Source: Flavobacteriales bacterium UBA6770
GTDB lineage: Bacteria; Bacteroidota; Bacteroidia; Flavobacteriales_G; Salibacteraceae
Reading direction: 5' to 3'
Assembly: GCA_905181875.1 (NCBI GenBank)
Contig: CAJIZH010000003.1
Location: 124,001-188,000 of the forward strand
Length of the DNA: 64,000 bases
Shown here: one piece after another, positions 19,369 through 28,978 of the stretch
How the letters are laid out: every line of letters starts with the position of its first letter
Position numbering within the stretch: position 1 is the stretch's first letter
Notes under the pieces: generated by a model
The model's database searches: none
Seen by the model: the letters and a program-made list of their open reading frames with translations, nothing else
Told to the model about the DNA's origin: nothing
Made by a program: the position numbers and the translations under genes

Positions 19369-19403
19369 GAAGCTGCACTTCTATTTTAGAAGCATAGCTT
19401 CTT
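19367..19403. promoter_or_regulatory. nested palindrome, candidate operator of the XRE regulator
   Basis: Outer arms AAGAAGCT (19367-19374) and AGCTTCTT (19396-19403) enclose inner arms CTTCTA (19378-19383) and TAGAAG (19387-19392). All four arms match perfectly, and the whole has dyad symmetry centred on TTT 19384-19386. It lies between the divergent exported-protein and XRE genes, 30 nt before the regulator's ATG. HTH-XRE dimers bind such dyads, so autoregulation plus control of the exported genes is a natural inference. Confidence 0.6.
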
Positions 19404-19433
19404 ATTAAGTAGCATCACTTCTAAAACCAACCT

Positions 19434-19874
<441 letters not shown>

Positions 19875-19899
19875 CTTGTATAAGCATTACATCTTGCTT

Positions 19900-19930
19900 G
19901 TTGAGAAGCTGAAAATAAATTCAGTATGAC
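19900..19930. repeat. copy of a dispersed GCTGAAA...ATTCAG repeat
   Basis: GTTGAGAAGCTGAAA and AAATTCAGTATGAC form an imperfect dyad related to the copies at 16124-16155 and 40895-40925. It lies between the XRE gene and the convergent protease gene. Confidence 0.5.
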
Positions 19931-19949
19931 ACACACTCAATAAAAGAAC

Positions 19950-20747
19950 CTACTTATTCTCTGGCTTATAATACTCTAACGCCTCTGGCATTAACGCTTC
20001 TAAATCTTTTACTCGAGTTTCACTTGCAGGGTGAGTAGAAAGAAATTCAGGTGGAGCTTGACCTCCTGATAACGCTGCCATTCGTTCCCAAAAACTAGTA
20101 GCTGCTTCTGGATTATAACCTGCTTTTGCCATCAAAATCAATCCGATATGATCCGCTTCAGATTCATTGCTTCTTGAAAATTTCAAAACCCCTAATTGTG
20201 TTCCCATTCCAATAGATTGTAAAAGCAATTGTTTGGTCAAAGTAGGATTTTCTCCCATAGCAGCTCCAAGAGTCCCCATTCCCATTTGCGTTATCATTCC
20301 TTGGCTCATTCGCTCTCCACCGTGATTTGCTAGTGCGTGAGCAACTTCATGTCCCATAACCACGGCAATACCAGTTTCATCTTCACAAATTGGAAGAATT
20401 CCAGTGTAAAAAGCAACTTTACCTCCAGGCATACACCAAGCGTTTACTTGATCAGAAACAATAAGATTATATTCCCAATCGTATCCTACTAGATCATTTT
20501 CTAGGTAATTCTCTTTGTAATAATCTTCCGCAGCCGTTTGAATCTTTTGCCCTACTCTTTTGATCATTGCAACTTTTTCCTCGTCTGTACTCAACTTACT
20601 TTCGGACAATACTTGAGTATATTGCTCAAAACTCATTGGAAGTAATTGTCCATTCGGAATTAATTTCAATTGCTTTCTTCCAGTAATTGGAACGGTACTA
20701 CAAGCCACAAAAACCAGCAGAAATATCACGTAAAATGTCTTATTCAT
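19950..20747 (-). CDS. M48-family metallopeptidase lipoprotein
   Basis: The frame opens at 20753, but the ATG at 20745-20747 gives a better lipoprotein start (MNKTFYVIFLLVFVA then Cys). The Cys (residue 18 of the longer form) sits in a lipobox VFVAC and is the likely lipidation site. The zinc motif HEVAH is near residue 135, with the downstream Glu in NESEADHIG as third ligand. Size and order match periplasmic BepA/LoiP-like M48 proteases that act in outer-membrane quality control. It lies 3-9 nt after rpe, so the two form an operon. A full catalytic set is present. Confidence 0.9.
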   Translation of the reverse strand: MNKTFYVIFLLVFVACSTVPITGRKQLKLIPNGQLLPMSFEQYTQVLSESKLSTDEEKVAMIKRVGQKIQTAAEDYYKENYLENDLVGYDWEYNLIVSDQVNAWCMPGGKVAFYTGILPICEDETGIAVVMGHEVAHALANHGGERMSQGMITQMGMGTLGAAMGENPTLTKQLLLQSIGMGTQLGVLKFSRSNESEADHIGLILMAKAGYNPEAATSFWERMAALSGGQAPPEFLSTHPASETRVKDLEALMPEALEYYKPENK

Positions 20748-20756
20748 TTTCATGAT

Positions 20757-21413
20757 TTATTGTGCGCAATTTGCTAATTCTTGAATCGTTTGTTCAGGAT
20801 TATTCGACTTAAACACAAAACTTCCTGCAACCAGCACATCCGCTCCTGCTTCAACAAGTCTTTTGCCCGTTTCGGTGTTTACTCCACCATCAATTTCAAT
20901 TTTAGCAGAACTACTTTTTTGCAGTATCAAGTCTTTCAATTTGGCAGTTTTGGCGATTGTATTCTCTATGAATTTTTGACCACCAAACCCAGGGTTCACC
21001 GACATTAGCAATACGAGATCAACATCTTGAATAATGTCTTCTAATAAATGAACCGGAGTATGTGGATTTAACGAAACTCCCGCATGCATATCGGTAGCCT
21101 TTATAGCCTGAATTGTTCGGTGCAAATGTGTACAAGCTTCATAATGTACCGTTAGGTTATGTGTGCCTGCATCCTTGTAATCTTGAATATAACGATCAGG
21201 ATTTACAATCATCAAATGCGAATCGATATACTTCTCCGTATAACTCGCCATTTTTTGAATGATAGCTGGACCATAAGATATGTTTGGAACAAATACTCCG
21301 TCCATAACATCCATGTGGAACCATTCGGCAACCGAACGGTCAACCATTTCTACATCTCGCTGCAAGTTTCCAAAGTCTGCAGCCAACATTGAGGGGGCGA
21401 TAATAGGCTTCAT
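20757..21413 (-). CDS. rpe: ribulose-phosphate 3-epimerase
   Basis: I choose the ATG at 21411-21413 (MKPIIAPSMLAADFG), the family's usual start, over an upstream ATG seven codons earlier. The 218-residue TIM barrel shows the expected signatures: HMDVMDGVFVPN, HLMIVNPDRY, LMSVNPGFGGQKF, EIDGGVN and ADVLVAGS. It interconverts ribulose 5-phosphate and xylulose 5-phosphate in the pentose phosphate pathway in the cytosol, using a metal ion held by the His and Asp residues in these motifs. It heads an operon with the M48 protease and follows the pnp terminator. Confidence 0.97.
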   Translation of the reverse strand: MKPIIAPSMLAADFGNLQRDVEMVDRSVAEWFHMDVMDGVFVPNISYGPAIIQKMASYTEKYIDSHLMIVNPDRYIQDYKDAGTHNLTVHYEACTHLHRTIQAIKATDMHAGVSLNPHTPVHLLEDIIQDVDLVLLMSVNPGFGGQKFIENTIAKTAKLKDLILQKSSSAKIEIDGGVNTETGKRLVEAGADVLVAGSFVFKSNNPEQTIQELANCAQ

Positions 21414-21434
21414 AGTGGCAAAGTTAGAAAACAA

Positions 21435-21468
21435 AAGCCCCGCCTCGATTGCTATCGGGACGGGGCTT
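21435..21468 (-). terminator. intrinsic terminator after pnp
   Basis: AAGCCCCG (21435-21442) pairs with CGGGGCTT (21461-21468), with further imperfect pairing inside. On the minus strand it is followed by TTTTGTTTT. It sits between the pnp stop and the rpe start. Confidence 0.85.
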
Positions 21469-21494
21469 ACTATACTTATAAAAAGTTATTAGTA

Positions 21495-23627
21495 CTAGCT
21501 AGCAGTCTCTGGTTTTGGCAATAAAACTTTTCTTGAAAGTTTCATTTTTCCAGTCTTGCTATCAATGTCTACCAATTTAACCTCAACGGTATCGCCTTCT
21601 TTAAGGTATTCGTTAACGTCATTTACTCGTTTCCAATCAATTTCAGATACGTGTAACAATCCATCTTTTCCAGGAAGTACTTCAACGAATGCTCCGTAAG
21701 ATTGAATTGACTTAACCTTTCCTTGGTAAATTTCACCAATTTCAGGTAAAGAAACGATTCCTTTGATTCTTGCTTTTGCTGCTTCGATACCTTCTTTGTT
21801 AGCAGAAGAAATATCGATAACACCTTTTTTGTCTACTTCTTCAATTGTAATAACTGTTTCAGTAGCTGCTTGAATTTCTTGAATGATTTTTCCACCAGGT
21901 CCGATTATAGCACCAATGAATTCTCCAGGAATAACAACTTGCTCCATACGAGGAACGTGTGGTTTGTAATCCGATTTAGCTTCAGTAATGGTTTTGTTCA
22001 TTTCACCCAAAATATGAAGACGTCCTGCTTTAGATTGCGCTAAAGCTTGTTCCATAATTTCGTAAGAAAGACCACCTACTTTAATGTCCATTTGACAAGC
22101 TGTGATACCATCTTTAGTTCCTGCTACTTTAAAATCCATATCACCTAAGTGATCTTCATCTCCTAAAATATCAGATAATACTGCGAAATTTTTTCCATCA
22201 GTAATTAAACCCATTGCGATACCAGATACCGCTTTTTTGATTTTAATTCCTGTATCCATCAATGCCATTGAACCAGCACAAACAGTAGCCATTGAACTTG
22301 AACCGTTAGACTCAAGAATATCTGACATAATTCTGATCGTGTAAGGATTGTCTTGACCAGTAGGAACCATTGGCTTAAGCGCTCTAAGTGCTAAGTTACC
22401 ATGACCTACTTCTCTTCTTGAAGTTCCTCTCATTGGACGAGCTTCACCTACAGAGAATGGAGGGAAATTATAATGAAGAATGAATTTATCTGATCCTTTA
22501 CCCATTGCTCCATCAATATTCTGCTCATCCAATTTACTACCTAAAGTAACTGAAGTCAACGATTGAGTTTCACCTCTTGTAAAGATTGCAGAACCGTGAG
22601 TCATTGGTAAGTAATCAACTTCTGACCAAATTGCACGAATCTCATCTAGATTACGACCATCTAAACGTGTTCTATCTTCTAAAATCATTTTACGAACTGC
22701 TACTTTCTCCACATCATGGAAATATGTATTGATCAATGATTCGTTTCCAGCTAATTGATCCTCAGATAAAGTAGCTTTATATGCTTCGCGGATTGCTTTA
22801 AAACCTTCTCCACGTTCTTTCTTTGAAGTACCTTTTTTAGCTAATTCATAACAGTTGTCATGACAAGCAGCCATTACAGCATCTTTTAAATCAGCATCAT
22901 GTGTTTCATGACTGTATTCTCTTTTTGTTGGAATACCACCAATCATTTCAGCTAGCTTCAATTGAGCATCACACTGAATTTTAATTGCTTCGTGAGCGAT
23001 TTTGATTGCCTCTAGCATTTCTGCTTCAGAAATCTCAGTCATTTCACCTTCTACCATTACGATACTGTTTGCTGTAGCAGCAACCATAATATCAATGTCA
23101 CGTCCTTCGCTAGCCATCTCCGATTTAGTCGGATTGACTTTAAATTCTCCATCAATACGCGCTACTCTTACTTCAGAGATAGGCTCTTGAAATGGAATAT
23201 CAGAAACTGCAATTGAAGCAGAAGCTGCAAAACATGCAAATGCATCTGGAAGCGTTTCTCCATCAGAAGAAATTAACGAAACCAATACTTGAGTATCAGC
23301 ATGGTAATCTTCTGGAAATAGTGGACGAAGTGCTCTATCTACTAATCTTGAAGTAAGAATTTCAGAATCTGCAGGTCTGGTTTCTCGTTTTAAAAATCCG
23401 CCTGGAAAACGTCCAGCAGCAGAGAATTTTTCACGGTAATCTACCGTAAGGGGCATAAAATCAATACCTTCTTTAGCACTCTTTGCAGAAACAGAAGTTG
23501 CTAATAACATCATGCCGTTGCATTTTACTACAACAGATCCATCGGCTTGTGTAGCCAGCTTACCAGTTTCTATGGTAACCTCTTGTCCTTGAATTTCGAA
23601 CGAATAGTTTTTTCCTATTTGACTCAT
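21495..23627 (-). CDS. pnp: polyribonucleotide nucleotidyltransferase (PNPase)
   Basis: The 710-residue enzyme has two RNase PH domains (first from about 10 with [12 protein letters not shown] and RPLFPEDYH; second from about 320 with [19 protein letters not shown] and [13 protein letters not shown]). These are followed by a KH domain ([15 protein letters not shown] near 565) and an S1 domain ([14 protein letters not shown] near 630). It degrades RNA 3' to 5' with phosphate and is part of RNA turnover complexes. Length and domain order are canonical. It follows rpsO in the order conserved across bacteria, with a terminator-like hairpin between them. Confidence 0.98.
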   Translation of the reverse strand: MSQIGKNYSFEIQGQEVTIETGKLATQADGSVVVKCNGMMLLATSVSAKSAKEGIDFMPLTVDYREKFSAAGRFPGGFLKRETRPADSEILTSRLVDRALRPLFPEDYHADTQVLVSLISSDGETLPDAFACFAASASIAVSDIPFQEPISEVRVARIDGEFKVNPTKSEMASEGRDIDIMVAATANSIVMVEGEMTEISEAEMLEAIKIAHEAIKIQCDAQLKLAEMIGGIPTKREYSHETHDADLKDAVMAACHDNCYELAKKGTSKKERGEGFKAIREAYKATLSEDQLAGNESLINTYFHDVEKVAVRKMILEDRTRLDGRNLDEIRAIWSEVDYLPMTHGSAIFTRGETQSLTSVTLGSKLDEQNIDGAMGKGSDKFILHYNFPPFSVGEARPMRGTSRREVGHGNLALRALKPMVPTGQDNPYTIRIMSDILESNGSSSMATVCAGSMALMDTGIKIKKAVSGIAMGLITDGKNFAVLSDILGDEDHLGDMDFKVAGTKDGITACQMDIKVGGLSYEIMEQALAQSKAGRLHILGEMNKTITEAKSDYKPHVPRMEQVVIPGEFIGAIIGPGGKIIQEIQAATETVITIEEVDKKGVIDISSANKEGIEAAKARIKGIVSLPEIGEIYQGKVKSIQSYGAFVEVLPGKDGLLHVSEIDWKRVNDVNEYLKEGDTVEVKLVDIDSKTGKMKLSRKVLLPKPETAS

Positions 23628-23675
23628 ATAATTGTGTGTATAAAATTTGCGTGGTTGGTAGTTGAATATAAAAAG

Positions 23676-23704
23676 AAAAAGGCATCCGTTAGGAATGCCT
23701 TTTT
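23676..23704 (-). terminator. hairpin terminator between rpsO and pnp
   Basis: AAAAAGGCAT (23676-23685) and ATGCCTTTTT (23695-23704) make a perfect 10-bp stem with a 9-nt loop. It lies directly after the rpsO stop. With A and T runs on both sides it could work in either direction; it may also be a PNPase-sensitive site. Confidence 0.85.
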
Positions 23705-23712
23705 CAAATAAA

Positions 23713-23982
23713 TTATTTTCTCATTCCGAGTTCTAATATTAATTCCCGGTATCGAACAATGTCTTTTGCTTTAAGATAATTAAGAAGTGACCTTCTTTTT
23801 CCTACCAATGCAATCAAAGATTTTTGAGTAGCGTAATCTTTATGGTTTTGCTTTAAGTGACCAGTAAGATGCGTAATTCTATTTGTAAAAAGCGCTATTT
23901 GCCCTTCAGTACTTCCTGTGTTGGTATCGGAACCACCAAATTCTTTGAAAATTTCTTTTTTCTTTTCTGACGTTAAAATCAT
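23713..23982 (-). CDS. rpsO: 30S ribosomal protein S15
   Basis: The ATG at 23980-23982 ([16 protein letters not shown]) gives 89 residues, the normal S15 length; an ATG three codons upstream is less likely. Family signatures are present: [38 protein letters not shown] and the closing [14 protein letters not shown]15 binds the central domain of 16S rRNA and helps form bridges to the large subunit. It is followed by pnp, the usual partner, after a hairpin. A TAAATTTG box (24020-24027, minus strand) lies about 40 nt upstream. Confidence 0.97.
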   Translation of the reverse strand: MILTSEKKKEIFKEFGGSDTNTGSTEGQIALFTNRITHLTGHLKQNHKDYATQKSLIALVGKRRSLLNYLKAKDIVRYRELILELGMRK

Positions 23983-24019
23983 ATCAATCAATAAATTATT
24001 GCCTCGTTTTTGAAGGCCG

Positions 24020-24027
24020 CAAATTTA
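24020..24027 (-). promoter_or_regulatory. putative -7 box of rpsO
   Basis: TAAATTTG on the minus strand matches the Bacteroidota TANNTTTG element, about 40 nt before the rpsO start. A TTTG lies 14 nt further upstream, closer than the ideal spacing, so only the -7 box is called. Confidence 0.45.
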
Positions 24028-24064
24028 AATAAAACCCAGTACAAAACAAGGAATTAATTCCACC

Positions 24065-24913
24065 TTATTTTTCAAGCATCGTTAGCATGCTTGAAAGGTT
24101 ATTTTTTAATTCTTTTCTATCCACTATGTAATCCAAAAACCCGTGCTCTAGCAAGAACTCAGAGGTTTGAAATCCTTCTGGTAAATCTTTTCCAATCGTT
24201 TCTTTTACAATTCTAGGTCCAGCAAAACCAATTAATGCTCTTGGTTCAGCTATGTTAACGTCTCCTAACATCGCAAATGATGCAGTTACTCCGCCAGTTG
24301 TAGGGTCAGTTAAAATTGAAATAAAAGGCAATTTTGCTCTTGCAAGTAGCGCCAATTTCGCACTGGTTTTAGCCATTTGCATCAAAGAAAACGCCGCTTC
24401 CATCATTCTTGCTCCTCCTGATTTTGAAATCATAATAAATGGAACCTTCTTTTTTATGGCCTCATCAATTCCACGAGCGATTTTCTCTCCCACTACAGAA
24501 CCCATTGACCCCCCAATGAAATTAAAGTCCATACAGCCAATAACCACAGCATGACCGTCTAATTTACCGTGAGCAGTTCTCACTGCATCAACTAATCCTG
24601 TTTTACGTTTTGAAGACTCCAATCTATCGACATATTTCTTTGTGTCCTCAAAAATCAATGGATCACCAGAAGAAAGATTTCTGTTGAGTTCAGTGAATTT
24701 ATTTTCATCAAATAAAATTCGGAAATACTCAATAGAACCTATTCTTTCGTGATAACTGCAAGAATCACATACCCAAGAATTTGCAGAATGATCTTCGGAT
24801 GTCATTACGCTTTTACACGAGCGACACTTGTACCAAAGTCCTTCTGGAGTTTCTTTTTTCTCTTTTGTCGGAGTTTGAACTCCTTGTTTTGCCCTCTTAA
24901 ACCAACTACTCAT
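24065..24913 (-). CDS. accD: acetyl-CoA carboxylase carboxyltransferase subunit beta
   Basis: The 282-residue protein has a zinc ribbon with Cys30, Cys33, Cys49 and Cys52, then the crotonase-like carboxyltransferase domain with [36 protein letters not shown] and FAGPRIV. AccD with AccA transfers carboxyl from biotin to acetyl-CoA to make malonyl-CoA, the first step of fatty acid synthesis. Length is canonical. It begins 26 nt after fba, so they are likely co-transcribed. Confidence 0.97.
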   Translation of the reverse strand: MSSWFKRAKQGVQTPTKEKKETPEGLWYKCRSCKSVMTSEDHSANSWVCDSCSYHERIGSIEYFRILFDENKFTELNRNLSSGDPLIFEDTKKYVDRLESSKRKTGLVDAVRTAHGKLDGHAVVIGCMDFNFIGGSMGSVVGEKIARGIDEAIKKKVPFIMISKSGGARMMEAAFSLMQMAKTSAKLALLARAKLPFISILTDPTTGGVTASFAMLGDVNIAEPRALIGFAGPRIVKETIGKDLPEGFQTSEFLLEHGFLDYIVDRKELKNNLSSMLTMLEK

Positions 24914-24939
24914 TCGATAGTATTATAGGATTAAACTTT

Positions 24940-26001
24940 TTAAGCTAAATCAATCTTCGAATCAAGATAGACATCTTGAACCGATTGAATCAATTGAATT
25001 CCTTCTGCAACTGGTTTTTGGAAAGCTTTACGTCCCATAATCAATCCTTGACCACCAGCACGTTTATTAATGACGGCAGTTGTAACAGCATCTTGTAAAT
25101 CAGATGCGCCAGCAGAGGCTCCGCCCGAATTGATTAAGCCAATTTTACCCATGTAACAATTTGCTACTTGATAACGAGTTAAGTCAATTGGGTGGTCTGA
25201 AGATAATTTAGAATATACATCAGGATGTGTTTTCCCAACATCAATAGCATTGTATCCTCCATTGTTGGTAGGCAATTTTTGTTTAATAATATCTGCTTGA
25301 ATAGATACTCCAATATGATTTGCTTGACCAGTTAAATCAGCCGCAGTATGATAATCTACTCCGTCTTTTTTGAAACCCGAGTTTCTCAAATAACACCATA
25401 GAATCGTTGCCATTCCCAGTTCGTGCGCTCTTTCAAATGCAGCAGCAACTTCTTGAATTTGTCTTTCCGATTCTTCTGAACCAAAATAAATTGTTGCACC
25501 TACAGCTGTTGCACCCATTTCCCATGCATTTTCTACCGAACCAAACATGATTTGATTGAATGATTTTGGGTAAGTCAAAAACTCATTGTGATTCAACTTA
25601 ACAATGAATGGAATTTTATGTGCGTATTTTCTTGAACATTGCGCAAGAACTCCAAATGTAGAGGCTACAGCATTACAACCTGACTCCATTGCCAATTCAA
25701 CGATATTAGCTGGATCAAAATATCTTGGATTAGGTGCAAAAGAAGCCGCAGCCGAATGTTCAATTCCTTGATCTACAGGAAGTATGGAAACATAACCTGT
25801 CCCACCTAATCTTCCATGATTGTATAATCTAGCAAGATTATTCAATACTTGATTACTTCTGTTTGAACCAATGAAGTGTTCTGTAACAAATTCAGAACCT
25901 GGAGTAGCGATACTCTCTTTTGAAATTGTTTTGGAAGTATGACCTAAGTAATATTCAGCTTGATCGCCAAGTAGGTTTTCGATTTGAGATAAATTGCTCA
26001 T
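24940..26001 (-). CDS. class I fructose-bisphosphate aldolase (FbaB/DhnA type)
   Basis: The 353-residue enzyme matches the DhnA/FbaB class I aldolases, with [12 protein letters not shown] near residue 85, [15 protein letters not shown] near 145, [12 protein letters not shown], and a C-terminal [12 protein letters not shown]. These enzymes form a Schiff base on a lysine of the TIM barrel and cleave fructose 1,6-bisphosphate in glycolysis or run it backwards. Several residues of the barrel are clear, but I do not assign the catalytic lysine. It heads an accD operon and has a TACTTTTG box 36-43 nt upstream. Confidence 0.93.
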   Translation of the reverse strand: MSNLSQIENLLGDQAEYYLGHTSKTISKESIATPGSEFVTEHFIGSNRSNQVLNNLARLYNHGRLGGTGYVSILPVDQGIEHSAAASFAPNPRYFDPANIVELAMESGCNAVASTFGVLAQCSRKYAHKIPFIVKLNHNEFLTYPKSFNQIMFGSVENAWEMGATAVGATIYFGSEESERQIQEVAAAFERAHELGMATILWCYLRNSGFKKDGVDYHTAADLTGQANHIGVSIQADIIKQKLPTNNGGYNAIDVGKTHPDVYSKLSSDHPIDLTRYQVANCYMGKIGLINSGGASAGASDLQDAVTTAVINKRAGGQGLIMGRKAFQKPVAEGIQLIQSVQDVYLDSKIDLA

Positions 26002-26036
26002 TTCTAAAGTGTATAATTCAAATTATTTTAGGGCGG

Positions 26037-26044
26037 CAAAAGTA
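26037..26044 (-). promoter_or_regulatory. putative -7 box of fba-accD
   Basis: TACTTTTG on the minus strand is an exact TANNTTTG match, 36 nt before the aldolase ATG. No convincing TTTG -33 box was found at the ideal distance. Confidence 0.45.
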
Positions 26045-26080
26045 GGAAATATTGGGAAGACAGTAATAGGTTAAATAAAA

Positions 26081-26103
26081 AAGGCCAGCTAAATGCTGGC
26101 CTT
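26081..26103 (-). terminator. intrinsic terminator of fhs
   Basis: AAGGCCAGC (26081-26089) and GCTGGCCTT (26095-26103) form a perfect 9-bp stem with a 5-nt loop. On the minus strand it lies 24 nt after the fhs stop and is followed by TTTTTTATTT. Confidence 0.92.
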
Positions 26104-26127
26104 TAAATTCAATTCTATTTCAGGTAA

Positions 26128-27817
26128 TTAGCTCAATCCAGAAATAACTCCATCATTATCAATATCCATATGCTCTGATGCTGGCACAGCAGGCAGACCT
26201 GGCATGCGCATCATTGCACCAGTAATCGGAATTATAAACCCTGCTCCTGCTGCAAATTCAATCTCACGCACTGTAACTCTAAATCCTGTTGGACGTCCAA
26301 TTAACTTATCATTATCTGAGAATGATTTCTGAGTTTTTGCCATGCAAATAGGCAGTTTATCTAATCCAAGCTTGTACAACCTTTTCAAATCGATTAAAGC
26401 TTTTCCTTGATAGTCTACTCCATCGGCTCCGTAAACTTTTTTAGCAATGGTTTCTACTTTTTCTTCGATCGTAGCATTCCAATCGTAAAGTGGTTTAAAG
26501 GCGTTTCCTGCATTTTCAATATTTGCAACAACTTCTCTTGCTAAATCAGAGGTTCCTTCTCCACCATTTGCCCAACCCATGCTTACAACAGCCTTAACGC
26601 CCATTTTAGCACATGCTTCTTGCACAAATTTGATTTCGTCTTGGCCATCACCCGTTCTGTGGTTAATTGCGACTACTGGAGTAATTCCGAATTGCTTAGC
26701 GTTTTCAATGTGCTTTTCAAGATTTGGAAATCCTGCTTGTACTCTTTCTAAACTTACATCTCCATATTGTTCTTTCTCAGCTCCACCATGATGGCGAAGT
26801 GCTCTTATAGTGGCAACTAATACTATTGTACTTGGTTTAAGACCCGCATAACCACACTTAATATCCATGAATTTTTCAGCACCTAAATCAGACCCAAAAC
26901 CCGCTTCAGTAACTACATAGTCGCTCAATGTCAATCCCATTTTAGTAGCGATAATCGTATTAGTTCCTTGTGCAATATTTGCAAATGGTCCACCGTGAAT
27001 AATTGCAGGATTTCCTTCAAGCGTTTGAACCAAATTTGGTTTAATTGCATCTTTCAATAAAATCGCCATTGCATTTTGAGCGTTTAAATCTCTAGCATAA
27101 ATTGGACTCCTATCCATTGTAAAGCCAACGAAAATATTCCCCAATCGCTCTTTTAAATCTTGCCTATCATTAGCTCATACATAGGATAGCCATAACCTCA
27201 GATGCTGGAGTTATATTAAATCCATCTTGACGAGGAATACCGTTTCCAGCACCACCCAAGCCAATTGTAATATCTCTTAATGAACGATCATTCATATCCA
27301 TTACACGCTTCCAGTAAATCAATCTTGGATCTAGATTTAGGCTTCTAGTTTTACTTTGGATATTGTTATCAATCAATGCAGAAAGCAAATTGTTCGCTTT
27401 TTCGATAGCAGAAAAATCTCCAGTAAAGTGAAGGTTTATATCCTCCATTGGTACTACTTGAGAGTAGCCACCACCTGCAGCCCCACCTTTAATTCCGAAT
27501 ACAGGTCCTAAAGAAGGCTCTCTAAGCACAACTGTAGCTTGTTTACCTATTTTATTTAACCCTTCAGTAAGTCCAATAGAAACGGTTGTTTTACCTTCTC
27601 CTGCAGGAGTTGGTGTAAGAGCAGTAACTAAGATTAACTTATTCAGTTTTGCTTTAGAGTCATCAATTAGGTTCAAAGGCAATTTTGCTTTGTACTTTCC
27701 ATAATGCTCCAAATCGTCAACACCAATGTTTAGTTTAGAAGCAATATCATTAATGTGCTCCATTTTAGCAGCTTGCGCTATGTCAATATCCGAACCTACT
27801 TTTCTTTCTGTACTCAT
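26128..27817 (-). pseudogene. fhs: formate-tetrahydrofolate ligase, single frameshift
   Basis: Two adjacent frames make one enzyme. The N-terminal part (27170-27817) has the ATP loop [34 protein letters not shown] and FTGDFSAI. The C-terminal part (26128-27144) has RDLNAQNAMAILLKDA, HGGPFANIAQGTN, VTEAGFGSDLGAEKF and AGAGFIIPITG. Removing one extra base near 27170-27174 restores SNDRQDLKERLG and a 562-residue enzyme, the normal length. Fhs makes 10-formyl-THF from formate in one-carbon metabolism. All motifs are intact, so this is more likely a sequencing error or very recent mutation than an old pseudogene. The terminator after it and promoter-like DNA before it are normal. Confidence 0.9.
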
Positions 27818-27920
27818 AGTCTTTTATTTTTTGGTGATACAATGATAGGGAAAGTCAGGAGGGGAACTAGTTCTTCCAAACCAGAAACTATTCATTAGTG
27901 TTTAAATATAAATCCTGCTC

Positions 27921-28004
27921 TTGAAATATTCGTTTCTAGTACTTCTGATTTTATCAATATTTCAATCCTGTAAAAAGAAAAAAGGAGAATCTTGGAGAAG
28001 TTAA
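27921..28004 (+). pseudogene. N-terminal remnant of a lipoprotein gene
   Basis: From a TTG at 27921 the frame reads LKYSFLVLLILSIFQSC followed by KKKKGESWRS and TAA: a textbook lipoprotein signal (lipobox IFQSC) and a basic stretch, then nothing. There is no ATG, and only about 45 nt remain before the convergent bestrophin gene. It appears to be the front end of a lost lipoprotein. It could be chance, since the segment is short. Confidence 0.4.
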
Positions 28005-28050
28005 CTCAGCAATACTTGCACTTGCTAATTTCAAAGTTTCTGTCTGGAAA

Positions 28051-28929
28051 TTACTTAGTAAGTAAAATTTCCTCAACATTCCCTTTGATCTTTCCACTTA
28101 AACTATCCGTTGGCAAATCATTATCGTCCATTCCAAACGGATCTTCAATTTCCTCAGCAATCAACTCTGTACTTACCAGTAAATAAAATAATATACACGT
28201 AATTGGAATCGTCCAATAATGAGTAATACTCATAATACCAAAGGGAAGAGTAACAGAATAAGTGAAAATAAATTTCTTAATATACATGTTGTATGAATAA
28301 GGAATTGGTGTGTTTTTTATACGCTCACAAGCTCCTAATATGTTCAAAAACTCCTGCATCTCTTGGTCTATTATCCAAAACTGTTCTAAACTTATGGCAT
28401 TGGCATTCCGAAGTTCATTTAAGCGCTTATACATGCGATTTACAATATGCGCTGGTATGTGATCTTTGGTTACTAATTCCTCTTTAAAATCACCCGATTT
28501 CAATTCTTGAATCTCTTCCATTTTTACCCCTTCTCGCAAATGTTCTTTCATTGCAAAAACAAAATTGGAAATCATAACGGCAAAAAATTCTTTGTCTTCT
28601 TGATGGCCTTCTGGCAAGCAAGTATTAAACTTTATTGCAATGTTTCTTGAACAATTGACCAATGCTCCCCATTGTTTTCTCCCTTCCCACCATCGATCGT
28701 AAGCGGTATTCGTTCTGAAAACCAAGAATAAGCCAAGTACAACTCCAAGCAAGGAATGAATTGCTGTCCCTCCTGGATAATGAAAATTAAAAAAGTGATT
28801 AAATATAACTACAACAGCTGTTGTATAAATCAATAACGTAACCATTGGAGGCCACAACTGCTTGAAAATATTTTTGCTATCGTTATTAAATATGAGCTTA
28901 AACCAACTGTGTGGATCGTAATCTACCAT
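28051..28929 (-). CDS. bestrophin-family channel protein
   Basis: The 292-residue protein carries the bestrophin/UPF0187 pattern: two N-terminal helices (LWPPMVTLLIYTTAVVVIF), then VVLGLFLVFRTNTAYDRWWEGRKQWG and a later pair of helices (SVTLPFGIMSITHYW). Prokaryotic members form pentameric cation channels in the inner membrane. FRTNTAYDRWWEGR is the family's most conserved signature. It is the last gene downstream of the Kdo locus on the same strand, 50 nt after the phosphatase gene; a functional link is not evident. Confidence 0.9.
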   Translation of the reverse strand: MVDYDPHSWFKLIFNNDSKNIFKQLWPPMVTLLIYTTAVVVIFNHFFNFHYPGGTAIHSLLGVVLGLFLVFRTNTAYDRWWEGRKQWGALVNCSRNIAIKFNTCLPEGHQEDKEFFAVMISNFVFAMKEHLREGVKMEEIQELKSGDFKEELVTKDHIPAHIVNRMYKRLNELRNANAISLEQFWIIDQEMQEFLNILGACERIKNTPIPYSYNMYIKKFIFTYSVTLPFGIMSITHYWTIPITCILFYLLVSTELIAEEIEDPFGMDDNDLPTDSLSGKIKGNVEEILLTK

Positions 28930-28978
28930 AACTTTATTTACTTGATTTCGAAAATAACAATACTATCCAAAAACCACT

